Positions 29,289 to 35,947 of a stretch of DNA of 64,000 bases are shown here, in pieces (the first letter of the stretch is position 1; each line of letters starts with the position of its first letter). The stretch spans positions 496,001 through 560,000 of the forward strand of contig CAVUYY010000008.1 of the NCBI GenBank assembly GCA_963745775.1, written 5' to 3'. The stretch is from Gaiellasilicea sp963745775. Lineage in GTDB: Bacteria > Actinomycetota > Thermoleophilia > Gaiellales > Gaiellaceae. Position numbers and translations under genes: made by a program. The notes below the pieces were generated by a model. That model had not been told where the DNA came from, did no database searches, and worked only from the letters and a program-made list of their open reading frames with translations.

Positions 29289-29834
29289 CTAGAGCTTCTT
29301 GGGGCTTCGCACCCTCGAGGTGCCGAGCGCGACGAGGAATGTCGTCAGCGCAGCGAGGAGCGCAATCCCGAACGGCTGCCGAAGCAGGACGACGAGCCTG
29401 CCGACAGCCGGAACATCGACCCGCATCCGCCCCACGACGTCGCGGCTCGTGGGCTGCCACGGATCCTGCCCCTGCCGGTTGTCCCCTCGAACGATGTAGC
29501 CGGACCGGGCGTCGCCGCCGACGATTCGGTGGATGATCAGCGAGCCTGCGGCCGGCTCCCCCGCCGGCACGCGGTAGACGACAACGTCTCCCACGGCGTA
29601 GGAACGCTGCTCGACGGCGAGCACGAGGTCACCCGACGCGAGCGTCGGCAGCATGCTCGTCCCCGAGACGATCAGGTAGGAGGCGGTACCGCCGAGGAAC
29701 GTCGGTCGGAGGAGAACGAACCAGCCGACGACGAACACGAGCAGCAGGGCAAGCGACACGCGACGCGCGACCCGCCGCGACCTGCCGTCACCGCCGACCG
29801 TCGCCGGCGCCGGCGCCGTCGCGTCGAGCGTCAC
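29289..29834 (-). CDS. Signal peptidase I, ER/SipW type
   Basis: 181 residues with a membrane segment at each end (VSLALLLVFVVGWFVLL and a C-terminal hydrophobic helix). Catalytic Ser is in IVSGTSMLPTL. The general-base position reads IIHRIVGGD, so His replaces the Lys of ordinary bacterial enzymes, as in SipW and the ER signal peptidases. YIVRGDNRQGQD is the conserved third box. The GTG start overlaps the stop of the DNRLRE-type gene. The three upstream genes encode exported proteins, its likely substrates, as SipW serves TasA and TapA in Bacillus. Confidence 0.85.
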   Translation of the reverse strand: MTLDATAPAPATVGGDGRSRRVARRVSLALLLVFVVGWFVLLRPTFLGGTASYLIVSGTSMLPTLASGDLVLAVEQRSYAVGDVVVYRVPAGEPAAGSLIIHRIVGGDARSGYIVRGDNRQGQDPWQPTSRDVVGRMRVDVPAVGRLVVLLRQPFGIALLAALTTFLVALGTSRVRSPKKL

Positions 29835-30517
29835 GGGTAGTAGGTGACCTCGAGCACCGGCCGCTGGCTCGCCGTTCCGTACTCCGCCGACCTGAACACG
29901 GCGTTGCGCGTCGGCGCCGAACTCTCGGTTTGATCCTTGATCCGCCAGCCGCGATTCGTCGTCCCGTCCACGAAGGCCTGGACGTCCGCGGTCACCGCCC
30001 AGGTCAGCGTCACGTTCGCGGTCGTACCCGTCGCGGTCGAGGCCGTCAGCGTGCCGACGGCGGGCTGATTCGTCCAGGTGACCCCCGTCTCTGTCCAGGC
30101 GGCGCTCACGAGGTGCGCCTCGTACGTCCTGCTCGCCGTGGGCGCGGTGAACATGAAGAGCTTGAGACTCGCCGCCGTGATCAGCGCGTTGGCCGGGATC
30201 GAGCACGCCGCGAGGCTGAACTGGACGAACGCCCGTCGATTGCGGGAGCTGGACTGCGAGCGGACTTCGAAGCTCGTCGCGGTCCCGAAGCTCGACCCGG
30301 TGCTCGCCTGGTCGACGTAGCTGTCCGCGTCAGCCGCGCTCAGAGTGCACGTCGTCGGCGCGATACTCGACGCGGCGGTGCTCGTCGTCAGCTTCGTGGA
30401 GGAGACCCCGAGGGTGGCCGCAACCGCGACCCCTGCCCCGAGGAGCGCTACGCCGATGACCCCCGCGACCAGGAGCCGGGCAGTCGGACGGGGGCGGCGG
30501 GCGGACGGCTCGGTCAT
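29831..30517 (-). CDS. DNRLRE-type secreted beta-sandwich protein
   Basis: 228 residues. A single membrane segment RLLVAGVIGVALLGAGVAVAA is followed by TLGVSSTKLTTSTAA. The body reads DADSYVDQASTGSSFGTATS, SRNRRAFVQFSLAACSIP, AAWTETGVTWTNQPAV and RPVLEVTYYP, the typical TGF-beta-propeptide-like DNRLRE fold found in bacterial surface proteins. The ATG overlaps the upstream TGA. It is likely displayed on or released from the cell and processed by the adjacent signal peptidase. Confidence 0.8.
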   Translation of the reverse strand: MTEPSARRPRPTARLLVAGVIGVALLGAGVAVAATLGVSSTKLTTSTAASSIAPTTCTLSAADADSYVDQASTGSSFGTATSFEVRSQSSSRNRRAFVQFSLAACSIPANALITAASLKLFMFTAPTASRTYEAHLVSAAWTETGVTWTNQPAVGTLTASTATGTTANVTLTWAVTADVQAFVDGTTNRGWRIKDQTESSAPTRNAVFRSAEYGTASQRPVLEVTYYP

Positions 30518-30909
30518 GGCCCGGTGATCGAGACGTGGTAGCCCGCGACCTGCGCCGCGCCGGGCTGAGGGCTCGGCGCCAGGGAAATCGAGTTGGCGGT
30601 CACGTCGCCGTCCGTCGGAATCGTCTGCGGACCGGCTGCCCCGATGCTCGTTCCCGCCGAGTTCGTCAGGGTGACACTCAGGCTTCCGCCCTCGCAACCC
30701 GGATCCGCGATCGCACCCACCGTGACGGCGGTCACGTTGCCGCGCGAGGTCGTGTACGCGATGGTGAAGCCGTCGGTCTCGCAGGCGACGACGGAGACGT
30801 TGCCGCCGCCGAGCCTCGACGGCGAGATCCCGACGCCCGCCGCGAGCGCGACAGATGCCGACGCGGCGGTGATCGCCGCCGCGCTCCAAAGGATCACCGA
30901 TTTCATCAT
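30514..30909 (-). CDS. Secreted beta-rich protein, paralogue B
   Basis: 131 residues. The signal is MMKSVILWSAAAITAASASVALAA, then GVGISPSRLGGGNVSVVACE, ITGP at the end. It shares a plan with the next gene (30993): S...L..GN..V.(A/S)C(E/D)TDG, YTTS..., VTAVTVGAI...C.G..L.VTLT...GT. The preserved Cys pair (VVACETDG and DPGCEGG) may form a disulfide. An ATG-ATG start follows GGAGGCGG. It is probably a structural or fibre subunit, by analogy only. Confidence 0.65.
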   Translation of the reverse strand: MMKSVILWSAAAITAASASVALAAGVGISPSRLGGGNVSVVACETDGFTIAYTTSRGNVTAVTVGAIADPGCEGGSLSVTLTNSAGTSIGAAGPQTIPTDGDVTANSISLAPSPQPGAAQVAGYHVSITGP

Positions 30910-30944
30910 CTGCCGCCTCCGAGGCGGATTCGGCGCCGGCCGGC

Positions 30945-30975
30945 GGCCCCCTGCACTCGCTGAGCGCGAGGGGCC
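30945..30975 (-). other. Strong hairpin between the two secreted paralogues
   Basis: On the minus strand GGCCC pairs with GGGCC around an inner CTCGC/GCGAG stem with a six-base bulge. No U-tract follows, so it is more likely a processing or stability element than a terminator. It lies in the 83-base gap between genes 30993-31388 and 30514-30909. Confidence 0.4.
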
Positions 30976-30992
30976 ACCGGACGGCTGCCGGC

Positions 30993-31388
30993 TTACGAGC
31001 TGATCAGGACGTGGACGCCTTCGGTGAGCTTGGCCGAAGCGGCCGCCGAGAGCGTGACCGTGTGCGAGACCGCCGCGCTCGTCGGAATCGCCAGCGTGCC
31101 CGACCCGATCTGGGTGCCGGTCGCGTCGGTGAGGCTGACGGCGAGCGTCTGCCCGTCACAGGCGTCGTTGACGCCGCCGACGGTGACCGACGACACCTCG
31201 TAGCGCTTGTCGGTCGCGTCCCACGCGGTTGCGTAGGCAGTCGTGACACCGTCGGTGTCGCACGAGGCGACGGCCGTGTTGTCCGCGCCGACGCTGCTGC
31301 TCGTGATTCCGCCGAGACTGGCGGCCATCGCGAAGACTCCTGCGAACACCGTCAAGCCGGCGCCGAGGGCGATCAGGGTTCTCTTCAT
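30993..31388 (-). CDS. Secreted beta-rich protein, paralogue A
   Basis: 131 residues, first gene of the cassette. The signal region MKRTLIALGAGLTVFAGVFAM is followed by AASLGGITSSSVGADNTAVA and a SCDTDG motif, then EVSSVTVGGVNDACDGQTLA and a C-terminal VHVLISS. The GG...ADN sequence just after the hydrophobic core is like SipW-dependent sorting signals. A clear AAGGAG site precedes the ATG. It is related to paralogue B, indicating an old duplication. Confidence 0.68.
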   Translation of the reverse strand: MKRTLIALGAGLTVFAGVFAMAASLGGITSSSVGADNTAVASCDTDGVTTAYATAWDATDKRYEVSSVTVGGVNDACDGQTLAVSLTDATGTQIGSGTLAIPTSAAVSHTVTLSAAASAKLTEGVHVLISS

Positions 31389-31558
31389 GGAAGACGTACT
31401 CCTTCGGATTCGGTTCCGCTGCGGGCTCGAAGCCCGGCCGCCGCGGTAGGTGGATCCGATATCGGCCCGCTTTGGGGCACCGCTCTCACCCGAACAGGGG
31501 ATCCCCTGTCACCCCTTCGTGGGGCCTTGCCGCTGGGCGGGAGCGGCGAGGGGAGGCT
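31389..31558 (-). promoter_or_regulatory. Leader region of the secretion cassette with two perfect palindromes
   Basis: This 170-base gap holds the perfect 16-base palindrome ACAGGGGATCCCCTGT (31494-31509), the palindrome CCGATATCGG (31456-31465) and a hairpin CGGGCT/AGCCCG (31422-31436), before the AAGGAG site. It may hold an operator, a structured leader or both. No known riboswitch was confidently matched. Confidence 0.45.
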
Positions 31559-32896
31559 TCAGCCTGAGCTGACGAGCGGGAGCGCGGCGACGAGGTCTCC
31601 GGCGACGGCACCGTGCTGGGGCAGCGTCCGGCCGGCCAGGCCGTGCGCCGTGGCAGCCGCGGCAGCCGCGAGCTGCGGCTCGAGACCCTTGGCGAGATAC
31701 GCGGCGAGGACGCCGGTGAGCACGTCGCCCGTCCCGGCAGTCGCGAGCGCCGGTGCATCGATCGGGCAGACGAGCGTGCGGGCGTCAGGCGCGGCGACGA
31801 TCGTGTCCGCGCCCTTCAGGAGGCAGACGCAGTCGAAGCGCTCGGCCGTGCGCCGTGCCGCTTCGAGCCGGTGCGCGGCCACCCAATCCGAGCTCTCGCC
31901 GAGCAGCCGTCCCAGCTCTCCGGCGTGCGGAGTGAGGACGACCGGCGGCCGCCAAGCGCCGGGCTCGAGCTCGTGGAGCGCGTCCGCGTCGAGCACGACG
32001 GGCTGCTCGAGCTCGGCGAGGAACGCGGCGACGAGCGCCTTCGCCTCGTCCGTCCGCCCGAGGCCCGGCCCGATCGCAACAGCGCCGGCCTTCTCTGCGG
32101 CGTCGCGGGCCGAGTCCCAGGTGAGCTTGATCGGCTCCAGCAGCTTCGTCTCGACCACCGCGAGCGACTGCTCGGGAACCGCAACGGCCACGTAGCCCGC
32201 ATCCGCCCGGAACGCCGCCTCGGCGGCGAGGCACACCGCTCCGGTCAGCCCCGGTGCGCCACCGACGATCAGCACCGAGCCGGCCGTGTACTTGTTGTCG
32301 TGTGCCTGCTTGCGTGGCACGAGCTCGAGAACCGACGGGAGCACGAGCGCCGCCTCGGTCTCGGCGTCGTCGAGCCCGATATCGACGATCACGACCTCCC
32401 CCGCCCGGAACCTTCCGGGCGAGATCGCGAGGCCGAGCTTGCACGCGTGAAAGGTCACGGTGAGGTCTGCTCGAACGGCCACCCCGGCCGCCTCGCCGGT
32501 CGACGCGTCGACGCCGGAGGGAAGATCGACCGAGACCACCGAGGCGCTGGCGGCGTTGATCCGCTCGATCAGCGCGGCGGCCTCCTCCCGAGGCTCGCCG
32601 CGGAACCCCGTGCCGAAGAGCGCATCGACGATCACGTCGGCCTGCTCGACGGCCGAGGTCTCGACGGCGTCGCGACCCGCCTCCCGGAGGACGCGTGCCG
32701 CGATCCGCCCGTCGCCGCCGTTCGCGCCGGCTCCGCAGACCACCGCGAACCGGCGGGCGTCGGGAAACGCGTTGAGCGCCTCGCGCGCGACCGCAGCACC
32801 CGCGCGCTCCATCAGCGCGGACGCCGACTCTGGAAAGCCCGGATACCGCTCCTCGGCAGCGCGCATCTCCGCCGCCGTGTAGAGCGGCTCGAACAC
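31559..32896 (-). CDS. nnr: Bifunctional NAD(P)H-hydrate epimerase / ADP-dependent dehydratase
   Basis: 445 residues repairing hydrated NADH and NADPH. The epimerase part (residues 1 to about 210) has MRAAEERYPGFPESASALME and VVCGAGANGGDGRIAARVL. The ribokinase-like dehydratase part has GSVLIVGGAPGLTGAVCLAA, AIGPGLGRTDEAKALV, VLTPHAGELGRLLG and TAGTGDVLTGVLAAYLA with its catalytic Asp. It starts six bases after the acpS stop. Confidence 0.94.
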   Translation of the reverse strand: MFEPLYTAAEMRAAEERYPGFPESASALMERAGAAVAREALNAFPDARRFAVVCGAGANGGDGRIAARVLREAGRDAVETSAVEQADVIVDALFGTGFRGEPREEAAALIERINAASASVVSVDLPSGVDASTGEAAGVAVRADLTVTFHACKLGLAISPGRFRAGEVVIVDIGLDDAETEAALVLPSVLELVPRKQAHDNKYTAGSVLIVGGAPGLTGAVCLAAEAAFRADAGYVAVAVPEQSLAVVETKLLEPIKLTWDSARDAAEKAGAVAIGPGLGRTDEAKALVAAFLAELEQPVVLDADALHELEPGAWRPPVVLTPHAGELGRLLGESSDWVAAHRLEAARRTAERFDCVCLLKGADTIVAAPDARTLVCPIDAPALATAGTGDVLTGVLAAYLAKGLEPQLAAAAAATAHGLAGRTLPQHGAVAGDLVAALPLVSSG

Positions 32897-32902
32897 GCCT
32901 GC

Positions 32903-33274
32903 CTAGGCCTCGGCGACGACGGCGACCGCCGAGGCGAGCTCGCGCGAGTGCGTCATCGAGAGGTCGATCGCGCCGGCGCCGCGCTCCTCGGCCCATCGCG
33001 CGAGCCGTCCCTCCAGCCGCACCGACGGCTTCGGCCGGCCGGCGATCTCGATCTCGCGCCACGCGAACGCCCGCGCCACGCCGAATCCGAGCGCTTTGCC
33101 GACGGCCTCCTTGCCCGCAAAGCGCCCGGCGTAGCTCTCTGCGGGATTCCGCCGCGAGTCGCAGTACGCCTGCTCGGCCGGGGTGAAGCAGCGATCCTTG
33201 AAGCGTGGATATCGCTCGAGCGCGCTGCGGATCCGCTCGATCTCGATCAGGTCGATGCCGACCGACGTGGGCAT
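32903..33274 (-). CDS. acpS: Holo-[acyl-carrier-protein] synthase
   Basis: Transfers 4'-phosphopantetheine from CoA to ACP. 123 residues with VGIDLIEIERIRSALERYP, FTPAEQAYCDSRRNPAESYA, GRFAGKEAVGKALG (Mg-binding Glu and Lys) and LSMTHSRELASAVAVV. All are standard AcpS motifs at the usual size. The ATG overlaps the HAD gene stop by one base. Confidence 0.94.
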   Translation of the reverse strand: MPTSVGIDLIEIERIRSALERYPRFKDRCFTPAEQAYCDSRRNPAESYAGRFAGKEAVGKALGFGVARAFAWREIEIAGRPKPSVRLEGRLARWAEERGAGAIDLSMTHSRELASAVAVVAEA

Positions 33275-34050
33275 CAGCGACCCCGGTCGATCCAGTCGGG
33301 AAAGTGTGCGATCGAGCTGAGCACCGCATCCGGAACCGTGCTCGACTGCTCGAGCGCCTCCGGCCGGAACTTGCCGGTGCGGAGCAGCACCGTCTTCATC
33401 CCGAAGAGCTGCGCGCCGGCGACGTCCTGCTCCAGGTCGTCGGTGACCATCCACGTCAGCTCGGGCTCGGCATCGAGCGCCGCGAGCGCGGCGGAGAAGC
33501 AGGCGGCGCTCGGCTTGCCGACGACCGTGGCCTCCACCCCCGTCGCGTATTCGAGCCCGGCCACGAACGAGCCCGCGTCGAGCATCGGCCCGCGCGCGGT
33601 CTGCCACCACTTGTTCTTGTGCAGGCAGACGAGCTCGGCGCCCGCCTGGATCTCCGTGAACGCGCGGGCGAGGTTCATGTAGCTGAAGACCTGGTTCGGC
33701 TCGAGCGTCTCGTCGCAGCCGCCGATCAGGACTGCGTCGGCGGTGTCGCCGACGAGCTCGACGCCCGTCAGATCCGGCACGATCGCCGACATCACGAGCG
33801 CGAAGACGCGCCGACCCTCGAGCTCTCGCGCCGCGGCGACCGGGGTCGTCTGCAGCTCCTCGTCGTCGAGCTCGAAGCCCATCGCGCGCAGCTCCTCGGC
33901 GAGCGTGGCCCGAGCGCGCGTCGAGTTGTTCGTGACGAAGCGGAGCCGGTGCCCGACCTTCCGGAGGTGGGCGATGGCCTCGACGGCGCCGGGAATCGGC
34001 TCGCCGGAGACGTGGAGCACCCCGTCCACGTCGAGCAGAATGGCCGCCAT
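33274..34050 (-). CDS. HAD-superfamily class IIA hydrolase (NagD-like)
   Basis: 258 residues. Motif I ILLDVDGVLHVSGEPIPGA, motif II FVTNNSTRARATLAEEL, motif III region VVGKPSAACFSAALAAL and motif IV WMVTDDLEQDVAGAQLFGM are complete. The family dephosphorylates nucleotides or sugar phosphates; the substrate is not clear. Its ATG lies within CCATGG, shared with the divergent ArfB-like gene. A TAGACT box is eight bases upstream. Confidence 0.9.
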   Translation of the reverse strand: MAAILLDVDGVLHVSGEPIPGAVEAIAHLRKVGHRLRFVTNNSTRARATLAEELRAMGFELDDEELQTTPVAAARELEGRRVFALVMSAIVPDLTGVELVGDTADAVLIGGCDETLEPNQVFSYMNLARAFTEIQAGAELVCLHKNKWWQTARGPMLDAGSFVAGLEYATGVEATVVGKPSAACFSAALAALDAEPELTWMVTDDLEQDVAGAQLFGMKTVLLRTGKFRPEALEQSSTVPDAVLSSIAHFPDWIDRGR

Positions 34051-34459
34051 GGAGCGTGAGTCTATTCGGGTCACCCGCTCGGTCGTGCTGCCGCTCGCGG
34101 AGATCGAGTACCGGTTCTCGCGGTCGAGCGGCCCAGGCGGCCAGCATGCGAACACCTCGGAGACGCGGGTCGAGGCGCTTCTCGACGTGGAGTCGTCCGC
34201 GGCGCTCACGGACGGCCAGAAGCGGCGCGTGCTGGCGAAGGCCGGGCCGACGCTGCGTGCGGTCGCGCAGGACGAGCGGAGCCAGCTCCGCAACCGCGAG
34301 CTGGCGACGGAGCGTCTGGTCGAGCAGCTTCGCGCGGCGCTGAAGGTGGAGCGGAAGCGCGTGCCGACGCGTCCGTCGCAGGCGGCGAAGCAGCGGCGGC
34401 TGGAATCGAAGAAGCGCCGCGCGGCGACGAAGAAGCTGCGGCGGCCGCCTGCGGAATAG
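34049..34459 (+). CDS. arfB: ArfB-like ribosome-rescue peptidyl-tRNA hydrolase
   Basis: 136 residues of a class I release-factor catalytic domain: EYRFSRSSGPGGQHANTSET with the GGQ motif, then a basic C-terminal tail (KRRLESKKRRAATKKLRR region) that would lie in the mRNA channel of a stalled ribosome. Starting at ATG 34049 puts its first codon on top of the HAD gene's start codon; GTG 34085 is an alternative start. The TAG stop is embedded in the promoter box of the formate dehydrogenase operon. Confidence 0.85.
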   Translation: MERESIRVTRSVVLPLAEIEYRFSRSSGPGGQHANTSETRVEALLDVESSAALTDGQKRRVLAKAGPTLRAVAQDERSQLRNRELATERLVEQLRAALKVERKRVPTRPSQAAKQRRLESKKRRAATKKLRRPPAE

Positions 34460-34462
34460 ACT
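34457..34462 (+). promoter_or_regulatory. -10 box of a probable leaderless promoter for the formate dehydrogenase operon
   Basis: TAGACT six bases before GTG 34469. The spacer CGGAGG could alternatively act as a ribosome-binding site but would be too close to the start. Confidence 0.5.
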
Positions 34463-34468
34463 CGGAGG

Positions 34469-35947
34469 GTGGACGTGCTCCGGCTCGCGAGCGTGCTCGA
34501 GACGATGCCGAGGGAGCGCACCCGCCTGCTCGACAACCTCGGTCGCCTCCGCCGCGAGGTCGGGCCGATCACGCCTGAGCTCTCCGACGCGCTCGCCGAC
34601 CACATGCGCCTTCGGCACGGCGACGTGCACGAGGTGACGTCGTTCTACTCCTTCCTCCAGGTGCCGGTCGACGCCGTCCGCGTGTGCACCGGGCCGGTCT
34701 GCGACTCGCGCGGTGCGCGGGAGCGGCTGGGCAGCGACGCGATCGAGGTTCCCTGCCTCGGCCACTGCGACCTCGCGCCGGTCGTCCTCGAGGGCGACGA
34801 CGTCGTCGGCGGCGTCACGCACTCGACGAACGGCTTCCTGCTCCAGCCGGACGAAATCCGGCAGCCGCCCGAGCTGACCCAGGACGAGGTGCTCGCGCGG
34901 CTGGAAGCCTCTGGGTTGACGGGTATGGGTGGCGCGGGCTTTCCGACCTGGCGCAAGTGGGCGGCGGTGCGACAGGAGCCCGGCCCGCGCGTCGTGATCG
35001 TCAACGCCGACGAGGGCGAGCCGGGGACGATCAAGGATCGCTACGTGCTGGAGCTCCGCCCGCAGCTCCTCCTCGAGGGGCTCGAGGCGGCGATGCGCTT
35101 CTGCGAGACGGACGAGGCGTACATCTACCTCCGCGAGGAATACGCGACGGCGCGCGCGATCCTGCGCGAGGCGATCGCTGCGCGCGGCCTCGCCGTCGAG
35201 CTCGTGATCGGCGCCGGCGCGTATATCTGCGGCGAGGAGACGGCGATGCTCGAGTCGATGGAGGGGCGGCGCGGAATGCCGCGGCTGCGACCGCCATTCC
35301 CCGCTCAGTCCGGCTACCTCGGCAGGCCGACGCTGATCAACAACGTCGAGACGCTGGCGCACGTCGCCCGGATCCTGCGCGGTGACTGGACGCCGTCCCG
35401 CCTCTGGTCGGTGAGCGGCGCGGTCGCGAAGCCCGGCTGCTACGAGGCGCCGCTCGACATCACGACCCGGCGGCTCGTCGAGGACTACGCCGGCGGCTTC
35501 ACCGAGGAGCCGGGCGCGATCGTCCCGGGCGGCGCCGCGAGCGGGATCCTGCCGCCCGCCGCGGTCGACGTCCCGCTCACGCGGGAGGCGCTCACCGAGT
35601 GGGGCTGCGGCGTCGGCTCTGCCGCGGTCCAGGTCTTCCCGGCGTCGTACTCGCCGCTCCGCCTTCTCGCCGAGACGATGCGCTTCTTCGCCGAGGAGTC
35701 GTGTCAGAAATGCACGCCCTGCCGGATCGGGAACCGCGCCATCCACCACGTCTGCGAGGAGCTCGAGCACGGGCGCGCCGCGATGTCGCGAGGTCAGGTG
35801 GAAGAATGGCTCGACGCGATGACGCTGACCTCGATCTGCGGGCTCGGCCAGGCGGCTCCCTATCCGGTGAGGAACGCGTTCGAGCGCTGGCCGGAGCTCT
35901 TCGCTCCGCTCGGCCCCGCCCCATCGCGCGAGCCGGCGACCGCGTGA
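34469..35947 (+). CDS. NAD-linked formate dehydrogenase, fused gamma-beta (NuoE-NuoF-like) subunit
   Basis: 492 residues. Residues 1 to about 130 are NuoE/FdsG-like with a [2Fe-2S] site (VCTGPVC and CLGHCD). From about 145 on it is NuoF/FdsB-like: GLTGMGGAGFPTWRKW and VIVNADEGEPGTIKDRY (FMN), GAYICGEETAMLESMEG (NADH), and ESCQKCTPCRIG with a later Cys in SICGLG for a [4Fe-4S] cluster. It passes electrons from formate to NAD+. Fusion of the two subunits is known in some lineages. The TGA overlaps the GTG of fdhA. Confidence 0.93.
   Translation: MDVLRLASVLETMPRERTRLLDNLGRLRREVGPITPELSDALADHMRLRHGDVHEVTSFYSFLQVPVDAVRVCTGPVCDSRGARERLGSDAIEVPCLGHCDLAPVVLEGDDVVGGVTHSTNGFLLQPDEIRQPPELTQDEVLARLEASGLTGMGGAGFPTWRKWAAVRQEPGPRVVIVNADEGEPGTIKDRYVLELRPQLLLEGLEAAMRFCETDEAYIYLREEYATARAILREAIAARGLAVELVIGAGAYICGEETAMLESMEGRRGMPRLRPPFPAQSGYLGRPTLINNVETLAHVARILRGDWTPSRLWSVSGAVAKPGCYEAPLDITTRRLVEDYAGGFTEEPGAIVPGGAASGILPPAAVDVPLTREALTEWGCGVGSAAVQVFPASYSPLRLLAETMRFFAEESCQKCTPCRIGNRAIHHVCEELEHGRAAMSRGQVEEWLDAMTLTSICGLGQAAPYPVRNAFERWPELFAPLGPAPSREPATA

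Noticed and set aside
31494..31509. 16-base palindrome as an insertion-element or attachment site
   Set aside because: There is no transposase or integrase nearby, no target duplication and no second copy.
31389..31558. c-di-GMP riboswitch (GEMM-I) in the leader of the secretion cassette
   Set aside because: Some short stretches resemble the aptamer (GGCAAGG, CCCAAAGC), but they are separated by the 16-base palindrome and the three-way junction cannot be built. It is left as an open question, not a call.
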